A stretch of DNA of 64,000 bases from Protonemura montana (taxonomy: Eukaryota; Arthropoda; Insecta; Plecoptera; Nemouridae): contig OX387610.1 in assembly GCA_947568835.1 (NCBI GenBank), positions 14,055,001 through 14,119,000 of the forward strand. Reading direction: 5' to 3'. The notes beneath the pieces were generated by a model, which saw nothing but the letters and a program-made list of their open reading frames with translations, was not told the origin of the DNA and made no database searches. Below are positions 12,591 to 22,922 of the stretch, piece by piece; within the stretch, counting starts at the first letter, position 1, and every line of letters starts with the position of its first letter. A program made the position numbers and the translations under genes.

Positions 12591-12675
12591 GTCACTCTGA
12601 TTCTAGTGACGCTATATCACGTCACAACCTGTCAATCTCGAATAACTCCAATTTGACGTTGGATGTGTTTTAATT

Positions 12676-12795
12676 GTGTAAGATCGGGGTTCGAATCCCA
12701 GTTTAGGCATCAATTTTTGTGAGGTTAGTAGGGTCCATAAAAATAAAATACCGCACGCATTGCAAGCGTTTGCAATTTAAATCAGATTTCACATA
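12676..12795 (+). repeat. tRNA-like element 3' end, variant copy
   Basis: Carries a B-box match (ggttcgaatcc), a diverged arm (ttttgtgaggttagtagggt), the tail hairpin attgcaagcgtttgcaat and the end taaatcagattt. It represents an older subfamily sharing features with the relic at 118-274. No A-box array is present. Confidence 0.75.
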
Positions 12796-13535
12796 AAGTT
12801 AAAGTATTTCGTAAAATGCTGTAAATATCACAAAAATAAACAGCTGACGTTTTTTGCTGCTTTTAATTTGCTTAAAATAAACGTTTTTCCATTTTTTTCG
12901 ATTTGCGTTCCATTACAGAATCCAGAATATAGATTGATGACTAAGTATTGTGTTAACGATAAATACAATATAGTTTTATCATTTTTAAGTACTAACTTTA
13001 ACCGTGTATTTGGAGAATAAATTGAATTATAGAACTAAAACTTGAATTAAAAAATGACCGAACTTTTCATGTTATTAACGACAAGATGCGAAAACTCGTT
13101 GAAATCACATCAATAATAAGCAATTGAAATAAAGCAACAGAGAAAAAAACATCAATCTTTTCACTGCAGGTAAAACGAGAACAAAATGTTGTCATAATTA
13201 TGAAAGAAAATATGCGTGAGAGCAACATTCTCTTGTTCTGGTTGCTTTATTAATTGATTCTATTGCAATGAAAAACAAGTGCAATATGCAATTGTATCAA
13301 ATGTCGCAAGAGTATAATTATCACCTGCTATTACCATGTCAGCATATGTCAATTCATTTCAATTCAGCATATGTACCATGTCTCTGATACCAGTAATTGT
13401 GTGGGCATCGTCAGTTTTATAAATATGTATAGACAGTATTTAAAAAGATCACCTTTTTGAGATAATTTCCATCATGTTTTGTCAAAGGGTTAGGGAGGGA
13501 AGGGAGATAAGTTGGTTACTTTGTATGCTGCTTAC

Positions 13536-13611
13536 CATGGAGCGCCTTCAGGTAAGTTTTTCCAGCGTTTATTAGTTGTCTGGCTCCAGGGTTAAACTTT
13601 TCCAGGATATT
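13536..13611 (-). CDS. BAIAP2/IRSp53-family I-BAR gene, coding exon 2
   Basis: A 76-base exon on the minus strand with a strong acceptor (gttttcttgcag) and a strong donor (gtaagc). It encodes NILEKFNPGARQLINAGK then TYLKALH, ending on the first base of a glycine codon. It closely resembles the start of helix 1 of the I-BAR (IMD) domain in human BAIAP2L1 and BAIAP2, where the matching stretch reads [22 protein letters not shown] (compared from memory). Family members bind and bend membranes outward and link Rac/Cdc42 to actin. It joins in phase to the start exon at 52224-52268. The remaining I-BAR, SH3 and WH2-type exons were not found to the left and probably lie outside the window. Whether it is a BAIAP2 or BAIAP2L type cannot be decided. 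Confidence 0.88.
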
Positions 13612-13753
13612 CTGCAAGAAAACAAAACAATTTGGTTAAGTTTTGTAAGTTGAAACAATTGGCTGGACGTCGTTTGGGGGATTTTGAAAATAAGGTGAGT
13701 TAACTTTGGGGAAAATTATGAAAACATTTTTTATGTATAATATCAGTTTTCCC

Positions 13754-13790
13754 CTGAAGATGGCAGAGCTGTCTCTGCCGAAAAGTCACG
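13754..13790 (+). ncRNA. Hammerhead-ribozyme-like core motif
   Basis: Reads ctgaaga, then a perfect 7-bp hairpin (ggcagag, loop ctgt, ctctgcc), then gaaaagtc. This has the order of the hammerhead core: CUGANGA, stem II, GAAA, then a GUC-like cleavage triplet. Similar minimal hammerheads are known in Penelope-like retroelements. Helix I pairing is not obvious and helix III would have to be minimal, so activity is doubtful. It may be a retroelement scrap or chance. Confidence 0.25.
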
Positions 13791-13970
13791 AAATGTCCTT
13801 TTTATAACTAAAACCCCTTAAAAAAAAAAGCATATACCGCGGAAAACCACAAGTTTCATGTTTTGATTTGTGTTTTGTGTGTAATTTGAATTAAATTTGT
13901 ATTGATTTCTGATTATTTTCAATGATTTCATTGATATATGATATACAGTAGTTGAAAATAGACCACGATT

Positions 13971-14019
13971 TGCTATTTTGCAAGCTATTTTGCTATTTTG
14001 CTATTTTGCTATTTTGCAA
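13971..14019. repeat. Short tandem repeat of tattttgc
   Basis: Five to six copies of an 8-9 bp unit, tattttgc(aagc), in AT-rich DNA. Confidence 0.85.
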
Positions 14020-14842
14020 GGTAAAATTTGGTTTTCGCTAAGTTATGATATATTTTTTTGTTTAACTTTGTAGTTTTTTATTTTTTCAAAAAAACGTACC
14101 AGTTTTAGGATACACTTCTTATAACCAGAGCACAACCATTTATTATCAGTTTAGATCTAATTATGACATGTCTGTTAGGTAATTATTTTTTGAAAATAAT
14201 TATTCGAACCAGACTGGATAAAAAGCACCAGATTTTAGTACATCATAGAATTAGTTTTACTTGTCAAATATATTTGCATTGAGTTAAAACTCTCTAAATA
14301 ATATCAGTAAATCTTCTTCCAAACAATTGTTCACCTGCTAAACACAGAAAGTAAGCGCACCTACTCGCATGTAAAAGTTTATACTACAGTTCTGTTTTTT
14401 AACAAAGTACTGAAGATTTTTGCTATTATTTTCAGTCGCTTTTCATCCCACTCAGCTGATGTTTTTGTAATTACTCTCCTTTTCTTCGCCCATGCCTCTA
14501 TTTTTCATTGAGCGCCAAATGAATTCCTTCCCCCAATTTCTGACTCCCCCCCCCCCCTTCCCCTTCCCCGGCTCGCTGGAAAATCTTTGATAGGGAAAAG
14601 TGAGCCGATTTTCTTTGTAGAGCTTTTCCCCACTAATAATGGTAACCAATTTTCCATTCAATTCCCTTGTAAATGAAAGAAAATGCCGGGCTGTAGCAAT
14701 AATAACAAAAAAGCTCTATTTCTGAGGGCAGAGACGAGGAAGCCAATGAAAGACAAGCATTTGTGATTTGCTTAGTTAATAAAAAAATGTGTCTGTTTGA
14801 AAGACCAAAATTGATTGTTCAGCTTTTTATAAGAAATATTCT
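14020..14842. other. Non-coding stretch with C-rich run
   Basis: No gene seen. A run of about 10 cytosines lies near 14548. Confidence 0.5.
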
Positions 14843-15633
14843 TGATTGGCTGATTTGTTGTGTTTAACGACGCATTGTTTTGACAACGGGCCATGCGGCA
14901 TTGGTCTAATGACGTTGGTGAATGAGTAGGCAATAAAGATGACGATGATTTACCTAACCTAGCCTAGAAGGGAGGAGGGGAAACCCGGTGCCGGCACGTA
15001 GTCTACTCCTGTCGAAGACCAAGGGGACCACTGGCTTAACGTCCCTTCCGAAGGACGGTACAACGCGAACAACAGGATTCCTCCACAAATCCAAGCTGTC
15101 GAGAGGTTGATAAGCAAGACGAGTGAAGTTGCTGTACTAACTTTCATCCCTACAACTTCTCTCCCAAACAGAACTGGTCATGTGTATGATGGTCACCTAT
15201 CCAATACCTGACCCAGCGCAGTGTTGCTTTACTTTCATCCCTCCAACCTCTCTCCCGAACAGAACTGGTCATGTGTATGATGGTCACCCATTCAATACCT
15301 GACTCAGCGCAGTGTTGCTTAACTTTCATCTCACCAACCTCTCTCCCGAACAGAACTAGTCATGTATATGATGGTCACCCATGCAATACCTGACCCAGCG
15401 CAGTGTTGCTTAACTTTCATCCCTCCAACCTCTCTCCCGAACAGAACTGGTCATGTGTATGATGGTCACCCATCCAATACCTGACCCAGCGCTGTGTTGC
15501 TTAACTTTCATCCCTCCTACCTCTCTCCCGAACAGAACTGGTCATGTGTATGATGGTCACCTATCCAATACCTGACTCAGCGCAATGTTGCTTAACTTCA
15601 GTGATATAATGAGAACCTGTGTTTTCAACACAA
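14843..15633 (-). repeat. 5S-headed SINE, 5 tandem 5S units
   Basis: A full-length minus-strand copy. From its 5' end it has a 5S-like head (gttgaaaacacagg), five 91-bp units carrying the 5S A-box to C-box region, one 36-bp unit, the Deu-like core (ccttcggaagggacgttaag) and the 3' tail with TCATC-type repeats ending at gtgtttaacgacgc. An adjoining tgattgg run resembles the (tgat)n end seen in other copies. Confidence 0.93.
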
Positions 15634-16846
15634 TAAACCATTAGTAACGGTTATATAATATTTGAGGCAAAAAAGTAGTGTCAAATAGAAGTATCACAAA
15701 TCTGAATTAAAATGGGAGCATCAAACATTTGAACCAATTAACTTTGATGAAATCAGCAAAATTCTTTGTTAAAACTCACACAATATTTCTCATTTCGCGA
15801 ATAACATCTGTCGACACCAAAAATGAGTTTTCAACCGCATCTTCATTTTTTTTTATTGAGTAACACGGATCAAAATTCAGATCAAGAACACATTAAAATT
15901 AAATTCTTTAAAAATCATTCAGATGCACTTTGAAAAAAACACTTTCTGTGTCAAATTAATGTGAATTATGTAAGATTTTTTTTCATTAACTTTCTCGCTT
16001 GCATAGATTTGGTGCCAATTTGAGGCCATCTGCTTTTTTCTTTCCGTCGCCTTCGCCATGAAAATATGGACCAAGCGATAAATAACAATCGCCAATTCTC
16101 TGACCGGCGTCCGGGTTTGAATCTTGGCGGCACCACGCCTTTTATAATTGTATCAACAAATGATATACACACGCGTTTGACAAGAATATAAATCAACCTA
16201 ATGACCGTGATGAAAAAGTTTGAAAAAAAACGACAAAATTCTTTAAATGTTTCAAAATAAATCATTAAGTATCTTCTAAAATTATCAATTTGTTAATTTT
16301 TTTTTTTCAAAAAATTAATATTTCAAAAAATTAAATATTCTTCTTATGAGTTTTACCAGTTTATAGAAAGTATTTTTTTGTATTTTTTTTACTAACCTCT
16401 AAACACCTGACAATTCAAGAAACAACCGTTCCAATCAAAACCAGATTTTAATACCTTAATTACAAGCACTCATTTCATAGAACCACAGTAACAATAAAAG
16501 TACAAAGTAATTTATATAAAACACTTATTACACCAATTAAACAGCATTTGAATATCAATAAAACTTAAACATCATTGCTCTGAAACGGAATCACTATTTC
16601 AATGTCATTAAGCCAAAGGAATGCAGTTTTAAAACGCAACGCCAGTGAAGGATAACTTCAGAGACAAGTTCCTCACTGCAAACTATAGCATCGCATCAAA
16701 ATGTCATCAACAGAGAATATTTCAAAGATGTATAATTATAAAGTAGACCAGCAAGTGGTATCGAACATATGTATCAAACCAGCAAAGTAGGCCACCCATG
16801 CATTGACCACTATCTAAATTAGAAATGCATGTGGTATTCTCGGCAG
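15634..16846. other. Non-coding stretch with a tRNA-like scrap
   Basis: At about 16108-16142, gtccgggtttgaatcttggcg then gcacca resembles a tRNA T-arm and acceptor end without a recognisable 5' half. It is probably a SINE fragment. Nothing else was identified. Confidence 0.35.
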
Positions 16847-16922
16847 GTTTCACTTATGTTAGACCAGGAAGATTGCAGAAGACGACTTAGCCTATACCTT
16901 CAAGCTCAAGCACAAGCCGCTG
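16847..16922 (+). CDS. Candidate exon of an unknown plus-strand gene
   Basis: A 76-base segment between an acceptor-like site (tggtattctcggcag) and a strong donor (gtaagac). One frame is fully open and encodes VSLMLDQEDCRRRLSLYLQA followed by QAQAA, a charged helix-like sequence. An internal ATG at 16856 could make it a start exon. No partner exon or family was recognised. It lies inside the BAIAP2-like intron on the opposite strand. The composition and both splice sites favour a real exon, but the evidence is thin. Confidence 0.28.
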
Positions 16923-17548
16923 GTAAGACAAGAATATCTTTATGTAAATTAAATTTCACTCCATAGCCAGAGCAATCGAAACCGATTTGATTTGAGGTAG
17001 CTGGTTCGACTTTTTCAAATATATGACATGTGCAGGTATTTGTAATGGTAGCTACTGTCATAGAAATTATTTGTGATGGAAAATACATTTGTTAAATCTG
17101 TAAAATTTAACAGTATTTTAACTTAAGGCTTTAGTGCGTGTAATAAATTAAGAAGCATAATTAGGAATACAAAATCAATATTAAATTTTAAGAAAGAATT
17201 GTGTTAACATTTTGAAAAGGAAGAATTAAGCTAGTATTTTTGTTAAACAATGTAGATTTATTGAAACGCTGTAAAGCTAAATAAAACCTTACAAACAAAC
17301 AAAAAAATCGCGCTATTTTATAAAACAGTTTATGGTAATTGGCATTTAGTTTTTTTTGTGGAATTTGTTTTGGGATCAAATAAAAAAAGTGATATTTTAT
17401 TTGCACTCTATTTCGTTTTATTACATTTTTAAATACGTGATATGCCTTATATGTGATGGTAAAAATTTGAAAAACCGAATAGTTATTTAATATACTTTTA
17501 TGAGAAGCCAAAATTGCAAAGAAATTAAAGAGTCTGTGATGATCTCTT

Positions 17549-17625
17549 TATTTAAATTGCAAACGCTTGCAATGCGCGGGATATTTATTATTATCAACAC
17601 TATAGGTAACCGTCCCAAAAATAAC
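17549..17625 (-). repeat. tRNA-like element 3' end fragment
   Basis: Contains the tail hairpin (attgcaaacgcttgcaat), gcgcgggatatttattatta and the arm tcaacactataggtaaccgt. It is truncated before any tRNA-like unit. Confidence 0.85.
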
Positions 17626-18160
17626 CGTCTGTGAATTTGTGAAAGAATTTGTGTAAAGTTTTATTTGTGAAAACTGGCGTAAGAAATGACAGCTTCCTAA
17701 TAATTCAAACTGTAGTTAATCTATTATAATAATAATAATAAAATAAACAGATAAAGAAAATAATCATACAAATGTCGTAAGATTGTTCCTGTATTTTAAT
17801 CATCCTGCAACAATTTGTTGATCCCCAGGTGCAAGATGAAGACAAAACCAAGATATTTTAAACTCAAATAAACCTAGAAAATTGTCATAAACACTTCCCG
17901 TTAGACCAATCTTGAAAAGTAATTTCGTAATCCAAGCACTCACGTACCAAGAGGACATTAGGAAAATAAACGCATGAAATTTGCTAAAAAGGTAGATTCA
18001 ATTCCAATCTAAAACGTCCGTGTGCATCGTATTAATTTAATCAGAATAATTAGATTTCGTGCAAGTGGGATTCGCTGGCGGTGATCGACATTAGCATGCG
18101 AATGAGAAGGTAGACGATGGGATGCACTCAAACCGATTGCATTCCTATGTGTACCAAAAG
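17626..18160. other. Non-coding stretch
   Basis: No feature seen apart from a short (aat)n run near 17728. Confidence 0.5.
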
Positions 18161-18222
18161 GAGATGAAGAAGAAGAAGAAGATGAAGATGAAGAAGATGA
18201 AGAAGATGAAGAAGATGAAGGC
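18161..18222 (+). repeat. GAA/GAT microsatellite
   Basis: Imperfect trinucleotide run. The plus strand reads as an acidic DE-rich tail ending GWK and stop, and the minus strand reads as polyserine. I found no gene context, so I treat it as simple sequence. Confidence 0.8.
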
Positions 18223-18343
18223 TGGAAGTGAATGGCTCTGGAATTAAGGATGGTGCTGAGCTCTATTATTAACCTGTCTCTTTCAGTTGACGTTAGCGAG
18301 ATAATTTTCTTCATTTTTTTGGAGACTTTCAAACTGCAGAACC

Positions 18344-19230
18344 GAACTGTTTGTCGTGTTGAAAACACTAGTTCTCATAACTTCATAAGAACACCGAAAT
18401 TAAGCAACACTGCGCTGGGTCAGGTATTGGATGGGTGACCATCAAACACATGACCAGTTCTGTTCGGAAGAGAGGTTGGAGGGATGAAAGTTAAGCAACA
18501 CTGCGCTGGGTCAGGTATTGGATGGGTGACCATCAAACACATGACCAGTTCTGTTCGGGAGAGAGGTTGGAGGGATGAAAGTTAAGCAACACTGCGCTGG
18601 GTCAGGTATTGGATGAGTGACCGTCATACACATGACCAGTTCTGTTCGGGAGAGAGGTTGGAGGGATGAAAGTTAAGCAACACTGCGCTGGGTCAGGTAT
18701 TGGATGGGTGACTATCATACACATGACCAGTTCTGTTCGGGAGAGAGGTTGGAGGGATGAAAGTTAAGTAATACTGCGCTGGGTCAGGTATTGGATGTGA
18801 GACCATCATACACATGACCAGCTCTGTTCGGGAGAGAGGTTGGAGGGATGAAAGTTAAGCAACACTGCGCTGAGTCAGGTATTGGATGGGTGACCATCAT
18901 ACACATGACCAGTTCTGTTCGGGAGAGAGGTTGAAGGGATGAAAGTTAGTACAGCAACTTCACTCGCCTTGCTTATCAACCTCTCGACAGCATGGATTTG
19001 TGGAGGAATCCTGTTGTTCACGTTGTACCGTCCTTCGGAAGGGAAGTTAAGCCGGTGGTCCCCTTGGTCTTCGACAGGAGTAGGCTACGTGCCGGCACCG
19101 ATTTTACCTCCTCCCTTCTAGGCTATGTAAGGTTTATCATCATCCACTCATTCACCGACGCCATTAGACCAGCGCCGCATGGCCAGATGTCAAAACAATG
19201 CTATGTTAAACACAGTACTTAATCAATCAA
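18344..19230 (+). repeat. 5S-headed SINE, 6 tandem 5S units, full length
   Basis: The most complete plus-strand copy. The head (gaactgtttgtcgtgttg) is followed by units whose taagcaac motif starts at 18401, 18492, 18583, 18674, 18765 and 18856, an exact 91-base period. Each unit holds an A-box-like gttaagcaacactgcg, an intermediate gtcagg and a C-box match (ggatgggtgacc) as in 5S rRNA genes. Then come one 36-bp unit, the Deu-like core and a tail ending in aatcaatcaa. Confidence 0.95.
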
Positions 19231-20353
19231 ACGGCAACGATTTAAGTTTTATAAACATTTTTTGTTGTTTTTATCAACAAAAAAAAATCTAAGATTTCTA
19301 AAGAATATTTCTATGTAAATCATGCAATACCAGAAAGCACAACGAATATAAAAAAAAAAAAAAAATCAGCCCAGCAAACAAACTCTAATAAACAAATGAA
19401 ATTGTTCATAAATAACTCTTACAATATTTGTCACATAAAAGGTTTTATATTGATCTGTTTATAATATGCAAACAAATTTGTTTGATTTACAAATGTAATA
19501 CGATCCAGGCACAGGCTGCAGAGCAGGTTGCCATAAAACTAAATTGTATCCTGATTTTTGAGACCGCAAAACCGTAGACTGAATTCACAGCCGTGATTTA
19601 AGTTTTACTTTCTAGAATGCATGAATATTAATTACAACATTACGCAGCAAGGAGTTGTAAGTGTAAAGTAAGTGCATGTTCGTTACGGTGTAATGAATGC
19701 GACATGGTGATTGTGGTGATTGTGTAATAACGGTCTGGTTTACCTAGATTATCGCGGAAAGTCAAAGTGACATGCTTTTGAAAGTAGACATGGAATTCTT
19801 TGAGGCGCGGAATTTTGACAGGTGTAACATTTGAGCGATGCGTGGTGTTTTTTATTCTAAAAAACAGTTTTTTTTTTGAGATGGTCATTTTATAAAAAAG
19901 GGACAGAAATGTTAAGACAAAAGCTGAAAATTGATAATTTTTTTTTTTATGAGTTCAATAATATTATGTAAGGAACAGTTTAACGATAGCCGGTTAAAAA
20001 GTTAACTGCCGGTTAATGACTCGCCTTAACGGATACTGCCAATAACACAATTAACTGGCATGTTAACTTCTGGTTCCTCATATAGCTGACCATTTGTAAA
20101 ACTAGCCCGAAATAACTTAAATAAATCAACAATAAGGATAATAATAATGTTAATAATAATAATGATCACTGGTCAGAATTGGTGAAAAGACACATTTTAA
20201 TCACTGCTTTATTGATTTCTTCATTAAACAACTAATAGAAAATTATCAAATAAAAAAATATATAGCAAAAAGCAACGTTATTTCAAATCAATTTTGCCCA
20301 AAAGCTAAACTTAATTTTACAGCTAGCTTACCACTGACAGATGAAATCAAGGG
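19231..20353. other. Non-coding stretch with a gttaac-rich patch
   Basis: Around 19981-20080 several short inverted matches (gttaactgccggttaa, ttaactggcatgttaac) form a palindrome-rich patch. It resembles sequence near 50384. No gene found. Confidence 0.4.
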
Positions 20354-20490
20354 ATAGGTGCCGGCACCGGTATTAACCTCCTCCCTACTAGACTAGTTCA
20401 TCATCATCCTCATCATCACCCACTCATTCAACACATGAAAACACATAGCACATTGTCAAAACAGTGCGTCGTTAATCACAACAAACCAAT
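20354..20490 (+). repeat. 5S-headed SINE, 3' fragment
   Basis: Begins inside the core at ataggtgccggcacc and runs through the tcatcatcatcctcatc run to gcgtcgttaatcacaac. It looks like a 5'-truncated insertion. Confidence 0.85.
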
Positions 20491-20556
20491 GCAGATAGAA
20501 TTTTCATATTTTTATCAAATTTCCTTTACAATACTTTCTTGAACTACTAACCCTAC

Positions 20557-20667
20557 TTGAACTGGGTTTTGAATGCTAAGTAAAGGGCTACTAATTTTTC
20601 CTAAATATACTCTTTATACTTAGGGAAATTTAGTAGCCCTTTACTTAGCATTCAAAACCCAGTTCAA
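20557..20667. repeat. Near-perfect palindrome (MITE-like)
   Basis: Two arms of about 47 bp (ttgaactgggttttgaatgc onward, and its reverse complement ending cagttcaa) differ at only two or three positions around a loop of roughly 15 bases. The arm end matches the dispersed repeats at 6395-6522 and 44305-44425. A structure this well matched is either young or kept alike by conversion. Confidence 0.9.
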
Positions 20668-20705
20668 ATAGTTTTTCTAAAAATCTAAATTCTAAAAAGT
20701 GTTAA

Positions 20706-20893
20706 TGGTATTCTATGGTATTCTATGGTATTCTATGGTATTCTATGGTATTCTTTGGGTTTCTTTGGTATTGTATGGTCTTCGTTGGTATTCGATGGTA
20801 TTCGATGGTATTCTATGGTGTGGTATTACATGGCATTGAATCGTTATGTATGGTATTCTTTGGTATTGTTTGGTATAGTATGGTATTACAGGT
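20706..20893. repeat. 10-bp minisatellite (tggtattcta)
   Basis: About 18 copies of a tggtattcta-like unit. The first copies are identical and later ones increasingly varied. Confidence 0.9.
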
Positions 20894-21897
20894 ATAAGAG
20901 GCTTTACATTTAAACCAAAATGCCCACTCCCTCAAAATCTTTAGGTGCCGTAAGGCAGCGGGTTCTGCTAGTTTCTTTATAAATGCGATTTCTGTTCACA
21001 AACCAAATAGTTTCACTTGATTTAAATCTTCTTTCATAAGAAAGTCGGTAATAAAGCACTGCACAAAGAAGCACATATCGTGCATTTCACAAATTGCTTC
21101 TCGCAAACTGTGACAGGTGCATCAAGACAAAGTGCAATTCGATTTGAATCTGCATTTCAATGCATTCAAAGTGAGACAAATAACAATAACACAGAAGTTA
21201 TGATGACTTGCCACGCATGAGACTACCAGAACGCGTCAATGCATAAAAAGCGTAGAAAAAATATTCATGTAAAATTATCATTTCTCTTTATACTTAGACT
21301 TAGTTAAAAAAAATAAGATCCACCTAAACAAGATAATAACTTTATTGTTAATTTACTTTCTTTTGCCACTTTTGTTTTTAAATATTTTTCAACTAGCTCG
21401 TATAGCAAAGCTAGAAATACTATGCTAAAAACGGCACAATAAATCAAAACTATAGCTTTAGAAATGAAATTAAATCCATTCAATTAGCAACCTAGAAATT
21501 ACTGTATTAATTACTAGATAACTATCAGTTACACCATTAACCCTGCTTCAGTGAAGTAATAAAATCTTTTTACTGTAGTTTTTATGTCGGCTATACTTTA
21601 ATATAAAGTAATGGGGTGAATGGTACTTTATGTGGCCAAAGCTCCTGGCAAAGCTGATAAGTTTGATATCCATTGCTTTTATCAGCTTAAAGCTCATGGG
21701 GGTTATGATTAAAATCACCGTTTTCATGTGAATATTCATAAATGTTCGGTACATGCGGCATTAAATTATACCTGTAATAAAAAAGTTGTTTTGGGCGAAA
21801 TGGCTCATTGGACGCCGGTTCACGAGATGCTATCGCTCATATTTGAAATTGTTCCATTGCTTCTCAGTATTTCGGCTAGGATTAACTATATGTACAT
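20894..21897. other. Non-coding stretch
   Basis: AT-rich, no gene or repeat family recognised. Confidence 0.5.
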
Positions 21898-22922
21898 TTT
21901 TTATTATTATGTACACTAAAACCGTCTCAAAAAGTTATGCCCAAACGGGGACTCGAACCCCGATCTCCACCTGTCGCGGGTGTTGCTCTAACCAATTGAG
22001 CTACTTGGACCCCGATCTCCACCTGTCGCGGGTGTTACTCTAACCAATTGAGCTACTTGGACCCCGATCTCCACCTGTCGCGGGTGTTGCTCTAACCAAT
22101 TGAGCTACTTGGACCCCGATCTCCACCTGTCGCGGGTGTTGCTCTAACCAATCGAGCTACTTGGACCCCGATCTCCACCTGTCGCGGGTGTTGCTCTAAG
22201 CAATTGAGCTACTTGGACCCCGATCTTCACCTGTCACGGGTGTTGCTCTTACCAATTGAGCTACTCGAACCCCGATTTCCACCTATCGCGGGTGTTGCTC
22301 TAACCAATTGAGCTACTTGGACCCCGATCTCCACCTGTCGCGGGTGTTACTCTAACCAATTGAGCTACTTGGACCCCGATCTCCACCTGTCGCGGGTGTT
22401 GCTCTAACAAATTGAGCTACTTGGACCCCGATCTCCACCTGTCGCGGGTGTTGCTCTGACCAATTGAGCTACTTGGACCCCGATCTCCACCTGTCGTGGG
22501 TGTTGCTGTAACCAATTGAGCTACTTGGAGCCCGATCTCCACCTGTCGCGGGTGTTGCTCTAACCAATTGAGCTACTTGGACCCCGATCTCCACCTGTCG
22601 CGGGTGTTGCTCTAACCCATTGAGCTACTTGGACCCCGATCTCCACCTGTCGTGGGTGTTGCTCTAACCCATTGAGCTACTTGAACCCCGATATCCACCT
22701 GTCGCGGGTGTTGCTCTAACTAATTGAGCTACTTGGACCCCGATCTCCATCTGTCGCAGGTGTTTCTCTAACCAATTGAGCTACTTGGACCCCGATTTCC
22801 ACCTGTCATGGGTGTTGCTCTGAACCATTGAGCTACTTAGACACTGGCTTTTTGAGACGATTTTAGTGTATTTGATGAGAATGACAGATCTCCAACGAGT
22901 AGAACCAAAAGGCTATGAATAA
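21898..22922 (-). repeat. tRNA-like inverted-repeat element with 17 A-box units
   Basis: The longest 52-bp array here, with 17 units on the minus strand between the arms cactaaaaccgtctcaaaa and ttttgagacgattttagtg. A single B-box (gggactcgaacccc on this strand) lies at the 3' end. Units differ by scattered substitutions, showing an array old enough to diverge. The tail after the 3' arm is missing: the sequence runs into tttattattatgt and then other DNA. Confidence 0.93.

Noticed and set aside
18009-18368. Minus-strand frame with a long serine run
   Set aside because: The serine run is a GAA/GAT microsatellite and the frame ends inside a SINE head.
18401-18950. 5S rRNA gene cluster
   Set aside because: Units hold only the internal control region joined to unrelated sequence, lack the 5S ends and T-run terminators, and sit inside SINE copies with core and tail.
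20715-20913. Hydrophobic frames of about 60 codons
   Set aside because: They translate a 10-bp minisatellite (tggtattcta).
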